Shown here one piece after another: positions 1 to 7,941 of a stretch of 41,238 nucleotides of DNA. This DNA is from Synergistaceae bacterium (lineage in GTDB: Bacteria; Synergistota; Synergistia; Synergistales; Aminobacteriaceae), in contig JAHDKR010000112.1 of NCBI GenBank assembly GCA_018436785.1, forward strand, positions 1 to 41,238. The letters run 5' to 3'. The notes below the pieces were generated by a model that was not told where the DNA came from, did no database searches, and saw nothing but the letters and a program-made list of their open reading frames with translations. The position numbers and the translations under genes are program-made. The first letter of the stretch is position 1, and every line of letters starts with the position of its first letter.

Positions 1-1
1 G

Positions 2-445
2 TCGCCGGAAGGAAGAAAGGCGCTTCTTGCCGCAGCGCTGCACGACGGTGTTCCGATGCTCGAAGCCGCAACGCTTCAGGAGATGATCGAGCTGAAAACC
101 AAGCATATTTTTTCCGTGAAACCGCGGCTTGTACTTGCAGTCGGAGGCTCGCACAGTACCTTCGGGAAAGCTGATATTGTCCCTCCCGGCGGAGGGTGGT
201 ACACGCCTGAAGACATGGAAAGAGTCGACACGGGCGAAGGGGTGTTCCGTGCTGTTCTTCTTTCGGGCGTACCGGTGCTTCACTTTTTAAACCTCCGGCC
301 GCTTGCACGAAGCGCAGGGATTCCTTTCGACGCCCCTCCCCGCTCTCGTTTCGGCGGCGGGGCCGGAGATGCTGCGTGCGCCGCAGGGCTCCTGTTCTAC
401 GTTGTTTTTCTTTTCCGCTTTCACCGTTGGAGGAGAGACGAATGA
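2..445 (+). CDS. PgsW-like poly-gamma-glutamate system protein (3' part only)
   Basis: Open reading frame running in from the left edge, so the start is missing; about 147 C-terminal residues are visible. The visible part contains a strand ending in LAVGGSHSTFG, then a glycine/proline segment IVPPGGGW, a GVPVLHFLNLRPLA segment, a glycine/alanine-rich stretch, and a final hydrophobic helix followed by RFHRWRRDE, which looks like a membrane anchor with a basic cytoplasmic end. This pattern (GG-x(n)-G, then 'GIPVIHLLNI'-like) recalls the PgsW family found beside pgsB/pgsC poly-gamma-glutamate genes; that assignment is from memory of the family and is tentative. The stop codon overlaps the start of the histidine kinase (ATGA at 442-445), so the two are translationally coupled. 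Upstream genes outside the window would settle the identity. Confidence 0.5.
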   Translation, partial: SPEGRKALLAAALHDGVPMLEAATLQEMIELKTKHIFSVKPRLVLAVGGSHSTFGKADIVPPGGGWYTPEDMERVDTGEGVFRAVLLSGVPVLHFLNLRPLARSAGIPFDAPPRSRFGGGAGDAACAAGLLFYVVFLFRFHRWRRDE

Positions 446-1980
446 TCTGTTCCCATGACGTGAAGCAGGAAATCACCCGGCAGGAAGAGCATGTGTTCTT
501 GGACGGTCTCTCTCAGAAAGAGAAAGATGGAGAAGTCCAAAGCGCTCTTCTTCCTCGCGGAAGCGCCGAAAAATTTTTCTTTTCCGGTCTTTTTTTTCTG
601 GGGTTGTGGCTGCTGGCGCAGGGGCTTTCCGCCCAACCTGTGCTTGAGATTCTCGGCAGGCTTCCCGAGACGATGGACAGCGGCGATCTTCTCTCGGCCG
701 CGTCCATGCTCGTCCTGATGAACTCGCTCAGGGCCATCGCGCTCTATCTCGGCTGGTTCCTTCTGGGAAGCGGCCTGGGAGCGCTTCACCCCTCGGTCTC
801 TTTTCTCTCGTGGTTCGTGCCTGTTGTCGCCATTCCGGTGACATATTTTATTCTTCCGTCGTTGGGGGAGGGGGTTCAGCTCCATTTTGGCTTCCCTGCC
901 GTGCTGAGCGTGAGCAGCGTGCTTGTCCTCCGCTATCTGACCAGAGGAATCGCCGACTGGGGGTACAAAGCCATCGCGCTCGCCCTTTTCGTTTTCTCTT
1001 TTCAGTGGCTCGACGTCATTCCGGCGCTCACATCCTGGGGGGCGGGTTGGGGCGAGCTCTCCTCCGCCGTGAAGACCGCAGCGCTTCTGATGGAACGGGA
1101 GTATCTGCTGAACAGAGCGGGAATTGCAGTCTTCGGAGGTCTTTTCTGCGCCGGAGTCATCACAACGGAACTCCTCGTCAGCTACAGCGCCCGTCTCTAC
1201 AGCTTGGCTCTTCTGCGGGACCGGGAGAACAAAGTGGCTCTTTTGCGGGAGGAGAACCTCCGGAACCGGAGCCTTGTTGAAATGCAGCAGCTTGTTCACG
1301 ATCTGAAGCGCCCCCTGACGACGATCATGGGGCTGGCCGACGTTATCGCCTCGGGAAAAAGCGCCCCGAGCGCGGGGAAATACGGCGCCGTCATTGTCGA
1401 GGCGGGACGTTCGATGGAGGAGATGATCTCCGAGATTCTCCACGAGGATTTTCGCCGTCCTATTGCCCTCGGGGATCTTCTGCAGTACGTCTTCACCCAG
1501 ATCAGCCCGTTCGATTGGCGAGAGACCGTATCGCTCTCAGCTGAAGAGGGAATATTGGATGAATACGTGACGGTGAATGTGGTGCGTCTTTCCAGAGCGT
1601 TGGTGAATCTGCTGGAGAATGCGCACAGAGCGAATACACTCGTAAACGGGAGCAGGATTGTGATGCGCATCTCCGGAACGCAAGAGTTTGCTGAGATAGC
1701 TGTCCTCGACGAAGGTCCCGGTTTTCGAAGGACGCGGGGAGAAGAAGACGGGAAGCCTTTGAAGGCCGGAGGTTTGTCCGGGATGGAGTGGAGTTCATCT
1801 TCAGGATGGAATTCCACTGGTCTTGGTCTCCAGTACGTTACAATGGTCGTTAGGAATCTCGGAGGCAAGTTTGTCATAGAGGATCTCCCCGACGGAGGGG
1901 CGAGAACGGCGATAGTCCTTGAAAAAAACGCAGCCGGCAAAGAGTCTTCGAAGGCGGGGCGTGAAGCCTTCGGAATGTAA
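442..1980 (+). CDS. Membrane-bound sensor histidine kinase
   Basis: 512 residues. The start is ATG at 442, preceded by GGAGAGACGA and overlapping the previous stop; an in-frame upstream ATG at 376 lies inside the PgsW-like gene and is less likely. The N-terminal half (residues about 45-265) carries six or so hydrophobic helices with short loops and no large extracytoplasmic sensor domain. A short coiled coil follows, then the H-box LVHDLKRPL with the phospho-acceptor His near residue 286, an N-box with Asn near 393 (LVNLLENAHRA), a G1 box DEGPGF near 423 and a G2 box GLGLQ near 460. All catalytic elements look intact. It is followed by a response regulator 29 bases downstream, its obvious partner. 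The signal is unknown; with no periplasmic domain it may sense the membrane or a membrane partner. It does not resemble CitA/DcuS kinases, the usual partners of CitB-type regulators. Confidence 0.88.
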   Translation: MICSHDVKQEITRQEEHVFLDGLSQKEKDGEVQSALLPRGSAEKFFFSGLFFLGLWLLAQGLSAQPVLEILGRLPETMDSGDLLSAASMLVLMNSLRAIALYLGWFLLGSGLGALHPSVSFLSWFVPVVAIPVTYFILPSLGEGVQLHFGFPAVLSVSSVLVLRYLTRGIADWGYKAIALALFVFSFQWLDVIPALTSWGAGWGELSSAVKTAALLMEREYLLNRAGIAVFGGLFCAGVITTELLVSYSARLYSLALLRDRENKVALLREENLRNRSLVEMQQLVHDLKRPLTTIMGLADVIASGKSAPSAGKYGAVIVEAGRSMEEMISEILHEDFRRPIALGDLLQYVFTQISPFDWRETVSLSAEEGILDEYVTVNVVRLSRALVNLLENAHRANTLVNGSRIVMRISGTQEFAEIAVLDEGPGFRRTRGEEDGKPLKAGGLSGMEWSSSSGWNSTGLGLQYVTMVVRNLGGKFVIEDLPDGGARTAIVLEKNAAGKESSKAGREAFGM

Positions 1981-2009
1981 AAGATCCTAATGAAAGGATG
2001 GGAAGCGCA

Positions 2010-2654
2010 ATGCCTCTTCACATCGGTGCGATCGACGACGACAGGTCTATTCTCTATACGCTCGAAGCCATGGCCTCCACGGAAGGGTGGCGCATGCTCA
2101 CAACGAACGTTCCGGAGGAGTGCCTCGACTGGATCAAACTCGACGAGGTGGATATTCTGCTCGTCGACTATCATATGCCTGTAATGAACGGTCTGCACCT
2201 GATACGAAAGGCGAGGGAGCTCTCCTCGAAGCTGGTGCTGATAGCGTTGACCGTGGAGGACGGCGGCGACCTCGCCGGTCAGCTCGTGCTGGCCGGAGCG
2301 GACGATTTTATCACGAAGCCGATTCGGCTGGCGGATTTTACCGCCCGGATCAGGTTGCACGAGAAGCTCTTTGCTCACCGGGAGCAGCTGAACTGGGAAG
2401 AACGGAAAAAAGGCGTCAGCAAGGATACGATGCGGAAGGTCCTCGAGAAGCTGAAGGAATTCAGCTCTCCCAAGGACTGCGACGATGTTGCGGCCGCTTG
2501 CGGGCTGGCGTATGTAACGGCGCACAGGTATCTGGAATATCTTGCCGAACGCGGGTTGATCATTCGCAGCGCCGGGGTGCAGGACGGCCGTCCGGGACGT
2601 CCCAAGACATACTACGCAGTTCCCGTCTTATCTTCGAACGCGGCCTCTCAATAA
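2010..2654 (+). CDS. CitB/DcuR-type response regulator
   Basis: 214 residues. The receiver domain (about 1-120) shows the acidic triplet DDD at 9-11, phospho-acceptor Asp near residue 53 (LLVDYHMPVMNG), T in LIALT and Lys in FITKPI. The C-terminal region has a helix-turn-helix that includes TAHRYLEYLAERGLI and ends with GRPGRPKTYYAV, the ending characteristic of the CitB/DcuR/DctR regulator family. The start at 2010 is preferred because AAAGGATG lies about nine bases upstream; an in-frame ATG at 1998 (four residues longer) has no room for a ribosome site. It probably controls transport, fermentation or envelope genes, possibly the adjacent PgsW-like operon, in response to the preceding kinase. 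Transcription ends at a strong hairpin just after the stop. Confidence 0.87.
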   Translation: MPLHIGAIDDDRSILYTLEAMASTEGWRMLTTNVPEECLDWIKLDEVDILLVDYHMPVMNGLHLIRKARELSSKLVLIALTVEDGGDLAGQLVLAGADDFITKPIRLADFTARIRLHEKLFAHREQLNWEERKKGVSKDTMRKVLEKLKEFSSPKDCDDVAAACGLAYVTAHRYLEYLAERGLIIRSAGVQDGRPGRPKTYYAVPVLSSNAASQ

Positions 2655-2690
2655 AAAAAGCGGGGCTCTCCGTGCGTGGAGAGCCCCGCT
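2652..2690. terminator. Bidirectional intrinsic terminator
   Basis: Perfect 13-bp inverted repeat, arms 2659-2671 and 2678-2690, six-base loop. It lies between convergent genes. An A-run at 2653-2659 becomes a U-run after the hairpin for minus-strand transcripts, so it is strongest for the amino-acid binding protein gene, and it also closes the response-regulator transcript. It begins inside the response-regulator stop codon. Confidence 0.85.
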
Positions 2691-2716
2691 TCATTCAGTA
2701 CGAAAAAAACTGAAGT

Positions 2717-3460
2717 CTACTTAAACCACTGCTTTTTCAGAGCGTCCAGCTCGCCGCTTCCCTCAAGTTCGGCAAGGGCCTTGTTCACAGCTTCGATGAG
2801 TTCCGTTTCGCCGAGATTCATGGCAAGAGCTTTCCCTGAGCCGGTGATTTCCTGCTCGAAGGCGATCTTGATCTTTCCCTGGAAGTCCTTGTGCTCGACG
2901 TAGCTCTTCGCGACGGGAGTATCCATCAATGTTGCGTCGACGCGTCCCAGAATGACTTCGCGAACGCAATCGTCGAACTTCTGGAAGGATTTTACAACAA
3001 CGCCTTCAAGAGACTGACTGTAGGTCTCCTGTACCGTCCCAAGCTGGACGGCGATCGTCTTTCCCTTCATGTCTTCGAGGACTTTCATCGAATCGTTGCC
3101 CTCGGCCACGATGAACGCGCTGATCGAGATCTCGTAGTTCGTGGAGAACGCGACCCTTTTCGCCCGCTCCTCGGTGGCGCTCATTCCGGCGGCGACGATG
3201 TCGATCTTCTTCGCGAGAAGCGAAGGAATGAGGCTGTCGAACGGCATATCGACCCACTCGATTTTCTTCCCTATTTTTGCGGCGATCGTCTCCATCATTT
3301 CGATATCGAAGCCTTTGAGCTGATTGTTTGCATCACGGAACTCATAAGGGGGGTATGTGCTCTCCGTGCCGACGAGCAAAGCGTCCTTTTCCATGACATT
3401 GCCCCATCCGGCGGTACCAAGAACCAGCAGCGCAAACAGTGCGAACAGAATTTTCTTCAT
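2717..3460 (-). CDS. Amino-acid ABC transporter substrate-binding protein (family 3)
   Basis: 247 residues. It binds an amino acid in the periplasm for delivery to an ABC permease or a receptor. A signal peptide with core LFALFALLVLGTAGW covers about the first 20 residues. The mature part shows typical SBP family 3 landmarks: YPPYEF near the start, GFDIEM, the DIVAAGMSATEERA motif, the hinge-side segment IAVQLGT, and VDATLMDTP near the second domain. The ATG at 3458-3460 (complement) is preceded by GGAGGAGAGAAAACG, a strong ribosome site; longer in-frame versions would place the signal peptide internally. It is a single-gene unit with its own promoter and terminator. No permease or ATPase gene lies nearby, so it is an orphan that either shares a remote transporter or acts as a sensory co-receptor. 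The substrate cannot be read from the sequence. Confidence 0.92.
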   Translation of the reverse strand: MKKILFALFALLVLGTAGWGNVMEKDALLVGTESTYPPYEFRDANNQLKGFDIEMMETIAAKIGKKIEWVDMPFDSLIPSLLAKKIDIVAAGMSATEERAKRVAFSTNYEISISAFIVAEGNDSMKVLEDMKGKTIAVQLGTVQETYSQSLEGVVVKSFQKFDDCVREVILGRVDATLMDTPVAKSYVEHKDFQGKIKIAFEQEITGSGKALAMNLGETELIEAVNKALAELEGSGELDALKKQWFK

Positions 3461-3529
3461 CGTTTTCTCTCCTCCAATATAAACAGATGTTAAGTACTTT
3501 CCCAGTGTGTGATAAACATTGTACTTGCG

Positions 3530-3558
3530 AGCATACACGCCACGTTTTTCCCTGTCAA
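3530..3558 (-). promoter_or_regulatory. Sigma-70-type promoter of the orphan binding-protein gene
   Basis: On the minus strand TTGACA (3553-3558) is separated by 17 bases from TATGCT (3530-3535). The -35 is a perfect consensus match. The 5' leader to the ATG is about 65 bases. The element sits back to back with the promoter of the chemosensory operon, so one regulator could influence both. Confidence 0.75.
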
Positions 3559-3585
3559 GACCGCTTTCCTCCTTTTCCCAAAGAC

Positions 3586-3594
3586 TGCTATAAT
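3586..3594 (+). promoter_or_regulatory. Extended -10 promoter of the chemosensory operon
   Basis: TGCTATAAT is a full extended -10 element (TGn followed by the consensus TATAAT). The region 17 bases upstream has no good -35 (TTTCCT-like), as expected for extended -10 promoters. The predicted start of transcription is near 3601, about 72 bases before the first CheW. Confidence 0.65.
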
Positions 3595-3672
3595 TTCTCA
3601 GACAGGAGTTCTTTCTCCAGTCGCCTGGAGGACGAGCAGGTATTCGGATCAAGGGAAGGCTGGGAGAAAGAG

Positions 3673-4179
3673 ATGACGGAGAAAAAAGAGGCTTTCTATC
3701 TTATTTTCAGAGTAGGAGAAAGACGGTTTGCCATTGCGGCGGCGGAGATCGTGCGAGTGCTTGCGGCAGTGGAAGTCACACCCTTGCCGGATACTCCGTC
3801 GTTCCTTCGCGGCGTGATTAACTGCGGTGGCGTACTTGTTCCCGTGATTGATCTCCGGGTGCGTTTCGGGCTTCCTGTCAGAAGAGTGCGCCCGAGCGAC
3901 CGTCTCATCTTTGTCCGGAACGCAGCTTCCGCATTTCAAAAGGATGGGCGCCTTTGCTCGTTTCTCGTGGAAGATGTGGAAGGAGTGTTCCCTCTCGCGC
4001 CTGAAACGATCGCTCTGCCCGAATCCTCCAGCGGTCTTTTCAATGCGGCGCTTGCCGGGCTCGAAAGCGGCGATGACCGCGTCGTGTGCATTCAGACGGC
4101 AGATACTCTCTTTTCTATGACCGAAGCGGAGATTCTGCAAGTCGAGAGGGCTTCCCCCGGTACGGAGGACATCCTTTGA
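3673..4179 (+). CDS. cheW: CheW-type coupling protein (WspB-like position)
   Basis: 168 residues, one CheW domain filling most of the protein: FYLIFRVGERRFAIAAAEIVRVL at the start of the first beta-barrel, then the hallmark FLRGVINCGGVLVPVIDL. It is expected to bridge the chemoreceptor and CheA in the cytoplasm at the membrane. The start is ATG at 3673 behind GGGAGAAAGAG; upstream in-frame codons lie in the promoter region. The stop overlaps the CheR start (TGATG). First gene of a seven-gene operon with the composition of Wsp systems, which carry two CheW proteins, one before and one after CheR-TPR, as here. Confidence 0.93.
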   Translation: MTEKKEAFYLIFRVGERRFAIAAAEIVRVLAAVEVTPLPDTPSFLRGVINCGGVLVPVIDLRVRFGLPVRRVRPSDRLIFVRNAASAFQKDGRLCSFLVEDVEGVFPLAPETIALPESSSGLFNAALAGLESGDDRVVCIQTADTLFSMTEAEILQVERASPGTEDIL

Positions 4180-5651
4180 TGACGCAGTCGAGCCGTTTTA
4201 TTCTTTCTCCGGAGGCGGAGCAGGATCTTCGGCGCCTCGGTCTTTTGGTAGAAAAGCGTCTTGGGCTCGTATTTTCTGAAAAACGATCTCGTGATCTCTG
4301 GCAGGCAATGCTCTCCCTTGCCGCCCTCGCACAGCGGTCTCCGACCGAGCTCATGCACAAGTGGGCGAACGAGGGGCTTTCAGAGGCCGCCACTACGGCG
4401 CTGGCTGAGTATCTTACGGTCGGAGAGACCTATTTCTTTCGGGAGCCGAAAACACTGCGCGCATTTGAAGAACTGGTTCTGAAACGTTTCACATCCGGGA
4501 AGAAACCTGAGCGTTTCAGGATATGGTGCGCCGGATGCAGTACGGGAGAAGAGGCGTATACGCTCTCTATTATTTTGCACCGATTGCTTCCGGATATTCG
4601 CTCAATGGACGTTTCGATCCTGGGGACCGATATCAATCCTCGAGTCCTCGAAAAGGCCCGGCGGGGAGCGTACTCTTCCTGGTCCTTCAGAGGGCTTGAA
4701 AAGTCTCTGAAAGAGAGGTTTTTCGAGCCTCTTGACGACGGGAGCTGGTCTGTAAAGCATCTCTTTCGCCAACGAGTTTCTTTTTCCCTCCTCAATCTAG
4801 CCGACGACGAATGGCGTCTCTGGGACGACGGCTCGCACCCCGATGTTCTCTTCTGCCGGAATGTGCTGATCTATTTTTCCGCCGATCAGCGCAAGAACGT
4901 CGTCTTTCGTTTCCACTCGCTTCTTCCCCCCGAAGGCTGGCTCGTGGTTGCCCCGTGCGAATCCTCGGCTTTACTTGCGTCGAAGTTTACCCCTGTGCAT
5001 CATGACGGGGCGACCCTTTACAAAAAACAGGCTGTCCCGGAGCCGACGGAAAGAGACGTCTCTTTCCCGGAACCTCTTTTTTCGGCTCTTCCTGTAGGAG
5101 CGATGCTCGACGAGGCTCCGATGGAGGAGGAACCCGCAGAGACGGGCTTCCCTTACGAAGAACCTCCGTTCCTTGCCGCTGAAACCTTTCTTGAAACTGT
5201 TCCGGAGGATCAGGAGGATGAAGAACCCGGGGAAGCGCTTTCTGAAACCGTCGGCGCATGCCTGCAAAACGCCCGGATTCTCGCCGACAAGGGAAGACAT
5301 GACGAGGCGCTCCAATGGGCGCTGAAAGCCAAAGATCTGGACCGGACAGCCCCTGAACCGCTTTATCTGGCTGCCCTGATCAGCTCCGAGACGGGAGACG
5401 AAAGAGAGGCTGCGGCATCGCTCCGGAGCGCCCTCTTTCTTGCTCCTGATTTCGTCATGGCGCACTATGCTCTCGCCAGCCTTGCGATGAAAAGCGGCAG
5501 GGATGCCGATTCGGAACGTCATCTTCGGAACGCGGAGGCGCTTCTCTCCTCTCTTCCGCCGGACGCTCCGCTGCGGGAAGGCGACGGACTCTGTGCAGGA
5601 GACCTCCTGCAGACCGTTCGCGGGCTGCGGCGAAACTCCATTTTTGAATAG
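4179..5651 (+). CDS. cheR: CheR methyltransferase with acidic linker and TPR domain (WspC-like)
   Basis: 490 residues. Transfers methyl groups from S-adenosylmethionine to receptor glutamates. The N-terminal helical domain (about 1-80) contains LTVGETYFFREP; the SAM site IWCAGCSTGEEAY starts near residue 115, and CRNVLIYFS is the conserved late motif of CheR. From about 285 to 357 comes a Glu/Pro-rich, low-complexity linker. Residues about 358-470 form helical pairs of TPR type (for example GRHDEALQWALKAKDLD, LASLAMKSGRDADSERHLRNAE). CheR-TPR fusions are the form found in Wsp-type arrays (WspC). Its start overlaps the previous stop, and a GGAGG about a dozen bases upstream serves as ribosome site. 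The linker is acidic and longer than I would expect for WspC. Confidence 0.92.
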   Translation: MTQSSRFILSPEAEQDLRRLGLLVEKRLGLVFSEKRSRDLWQAMLSLAALAQRSPTELMHKWANEGLSEAATTALAEYLTVGETYFFREPKTLRAFEELVLKRFTSGKKPERFRIWCAGCSTGEEAYTLSIILHRLLPDIRSMDVSILGTDINPRVLEKARRGAYSSWSFRGLEKSLKERFFEPLDDGSWSVKHLFRQRVSFSLLNLADDEWRLWDDGSHPDVLFCRNVLIYFSADQRKNVVFRFHSLLPPEGWLVVAPCESSALLASKFTPVHHDGATLYKKQAVPEPTERDVSFPEPLFSALPVGAMLDEAPMEEEPAETGFPYEEPPFLAAETFLETVPEDQEDEEPGEALSETVGACLQNARILADKGRHDEALQWALKAKDLDRTAPEPLYLAALISSETGDEREAAASLRSALFLAPDFVMAHYALASLAMKSGRDADSERHLRNAEALLSSLPPDAPLREGDGLCAGDLLQTVRGLRRNSIFE

Positions 5652-5669
5652 AGGGTGGTGAGACGGAGA

Positions 5670-6215
5670 ATGGAAATAAGCGCCGATGCGCTTGACCAAG
5701 AACGGATGGACGCCGTCCTCCGGAAAAGAGCCAAAAAGCTTTCCAGGGAATTCTTGAAGGAGAGCGCGGATGAAGAGGATCTTTTGGAAATCGTCGAATT
5801 CCGTCTAGGGCAGGAGAGGTACGGAGTCGCTTCGCTGCACGTCGGTGAAGTTATCCCGTTGCGTGAACGTGCGGTTCTGCCATGCACTCCCCCTTTTGTG
5901 GCGGGAATACTCAATCTCCGGGGACGCATCGTTTCTTTAATTGATCTGAAGTTTTTTTTCGACATCCCGGCGACGGAGATCTCAAAAGAAACGAGGGTTA
6001 TAGTGCTGCGTTCGGGAGAGATGGAGCTGGGAATTCTGGCCGACGCTTTGGTCGGGATACGCATGATCTCTCTCCGGAATATCCATCCGCCGCTGCCAAC
6101 GATGGCGGGCGTGCGCTCTGCATATCTGCTCGGAGTGGAGGGAGAGGACACCGCTCTGCTTGACGGAGGAAGAATACTCAAGGATGAATCGCTGATCGTC
6201 AACGAGGAAGTTTAA
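5670..6215 (+). CDS. cheW: Second CheW-type coupling protein (WspD-like position)
   Basis: 181 residues. An N-terminal charged helical extension (about 1-45, DQERMDAVLRKRAKKLSREF) precedes the CheW domain, which begins at LLEIVEFRLGQERYGV and includes PPFVAGILNLRGRIVSLIDL and the late segment VEGEDTALLDGGRIL. The ATG at 5670 is preferred; in-frame GTGs at 5655 and 5658 are possible but lack a well-spaced ribosome site. It begins 18 bases after CheR. In Wsp systems the second CheW (WspD) binds the receptor and aids its spatial organisation; the same role is inferred here from position only. Confidence 0.92.
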   Translation: MEISADALDQERMDAVLRKRAKKLSREFLKESADEEDLLEIVEFRLGQERYGVASLHVGEVIPLRERAVLPCTPPFVAGILNLRGRIVSLIDLKFFFDIPATEISKETRVIVLRSGEMELGILADALVGIRMISLRNIHPPLPTMAGVRSAYLLGVEGEDTALLDGGRILKDESLIVNEEV

Positions 6216-6233
6216 AGCAGTGAGGAGGACGAC

Positions 6234-7916
6234 ATGGTGAAATTACGGAATGTAAGCATTGGCAAGAGACTCGGTTTCGGTTTCGGCACGGTCGTATTGA
6301 TTGCGTTGGCCCTTGGGATTACCGGTATACTGGGTATTTCAAGGCTCTCGAACGATCTTGAATACATAACGACGAACCGCATCTCCGATTTGCGTTCGCT
6401 TGCCGGGTTGAACTATCAGCGGATGGCCATCAGAGCGGAGACTCTGGGCGTTGTAATAACCGAAGACAAATCGAACCGGGATGAAGAGTTGCTGAAAATC
6501 CTGGAACGGCGGAAAAAAGCCTCGGATCGGATCGACGAGCACTGGAACGCACTTCTCTCAGTGCCGCGACACACGGAGAAAGGGAGACAGCTTGTAGAAA
6601 TTCTGAAGGTTCAGTATCAGTCCTGGCGCAAAATTCACGGGGATATCGACAGGCTTGTGGAGGAGATCCTCCGAAGCCAGTCGGTCGACAGAAAGAATAC
6701 GCTTTTTCAGGAGTTAAAGGCCCAGGTATACCGGTCGATTCCTATCTCGGATGTCATGGGCTCCACTTTTGATGATCTCACCCGGAACAACAACGAACAG
6801 ACCGATCTTCTTGTTGAGGGGGATTTGAAGCGCGCGGGAATGATGGAGATGTTTTCCCTCCTTGCGATGATCGTCGGCGTATTCATCGCGCTCGTTATGA
6901 CGGTGAAAATATCCCGGAGTATCGTCCTTCCGATAGCTTCCGCGGTCTCTTTCCTCTCCCGCCTTCGCGAAGGGGAGTTGCGTGAAAACGTCCCGCAGGA
7001 GTTCCTTATGAGGAAGGACGAAATTGGCACGCTGGCGCAAGCAGTCCAGGATTTGACGGAGGAGCTTCGGGAGCAGATCGCCTCCATGAAGGAAGTGACG
7101 GTTGCCCTGGCGTCTTCCGCATACCAGATTTCCGCCTCGGTTTCCGAGGTCACCGCAGGCGCCGAGGAAACCGCAGTCGCGGTCGTGGAGACCACGGCGA
7201 CCATGGAAGAGGTGCGCACCACCGCCGAGGTGACCAACAGAAAGAGCAAGGAAGTCGCCGAGAGCGCGCAGCAGGGGTTGCAGGTGGTGCAGAAGGGGAA
7301 ATCGGCGACCGACGCTCTGTTCGATGGGATGAAAAACGTCGGAGAGCGCATGACCTCGATAGCCGAGACGATTATCCGCCTCAGTGAACAGAGCCAGGAG
7401 GTTGGGGAGATCACCGAGACGGTGGAGGACCTTGCCGAACAGTCCAATCTGCTTGCGGTGAACGCGGCCGTGGAGGCCGCAAAGGCCGGGGAGCAGGGGC
7501 GGGGGTTCTCCGTCGTGGCGCAGGAAATAAAGAGCCTTGCAGAGCAGTCGAAGCAGTCCGCGAAAGAGGTGCAGCGCATCCTCCGCGATATCCAGAAGGC
7601 CACGAGCGCCGCGGTGATGGCCATCGAGCAGGGATCGAAAGCCGTGGAGCAGGGAGCGAAGGATGCGGCGCCTTCCAGAGAGTCGATTCAAGGGATCACG
7701 AAAAAATTCGTCGAGTCCGCGCAGTCTGCTGCGCAGATCGCCGCGGCGAACAACGAGCTGCTGGCTGGTATCGACCAGGTGACGCAGGCGATGGAGAGCA
7801 TCAAGGCCGCGGGGGAGCAAAACGTGGCAGGAATGAAGGACCTGGAAGCGGCTTCGGGCGGTCTGAAGGAGATGGGACAAAAACTCTCGCTTCTGATCGA
7901 ACGGTATACGGTGTGA
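6234..7916 (+). CDS. Methyl-accepting chemotaxis protein with 4-helix-bundle-type sensor (WspA-like)
   Basis: 560 residues. Architecture: TM1 about 14-34 (core TVVLIALALGITGILGI); an all-helical periplasmic region of about 170 residues resembling 4HB_MCP sensors; TM2 about 206-226 (core LLAMIVGVFIALVM); HAMP about 227-285; then a long coiled-coil signalling hairpin. The conserved tip is LLAVNAAVEAAKAGEQGRGFSVVA, written here in pieces: NLLAVNAAVEAAK then GEQGRGF near residue 420. The C-terminus ends LIERYTV with no NWETF-like pentapeptide, so the CheR is not expected to tether by that route. Ribosome site GAGGAGGACGAC. It is the only receptor in the operon and sits between the second CheW and CheA rather than first as in Pseudomonas wsp operons. 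Confidence 0.93.
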   Translation: MVKLRNVSIGKRLGFGFGTVVLIALALGITGILGISRLSNDLEYITTNRISDLRSLAGLNYQRMAIRAETLGVVITEDKSNRDEELLKILERRKKASDRIDEHWNALLSVPRHTEKGRQLVEILKVQYQSWRKIHGDIDRLVEEILRSQSVDRKNTLFQELKAQVYRSIPISDVMGSTFDDLTRNNNEQTDLLVEGDLKRAGMMEMFSLLAMIVGVFIALVMTVKISRSIVLPIASAVSFLSRLREGELRENVPQEFLMRKDEIGTLAQAVQDLTEELREQIASMKEVTVALASSAYQISASVSEVTAGAEETAVAVVETTATMEEVRTTAEVTNRKSKEVAESAQQGLQVVQKGKSATDALFDGMKNVGERMTSIAETIIRLSEQSQEVGEITETVEDLAEQSNLLAVNAAVEAAKAGEQGRGFSVVAQEIKSLAEQSKQSAKEVQRILRDIQKATSAAVMAIEQGSKAVEQGAKDAAPSRESIQGITKKFVESAQSAAQIAAANNELLAGIDQVTQAMESIKAAGEQNVAGMKDLEAASGGLKEMGQKLSLLIERYTV

Positions 7917-7941
7917 GGCCCCGAGGTACGAAGGAGCGCTC

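Noticed and set aside
1296..2525. 409-codon minus-strand frame across the kinase and regulator
   Set aside because: Antisense to two genes with intact family motifs; no recognisable domain, no ribosome site; high-GC shadow.
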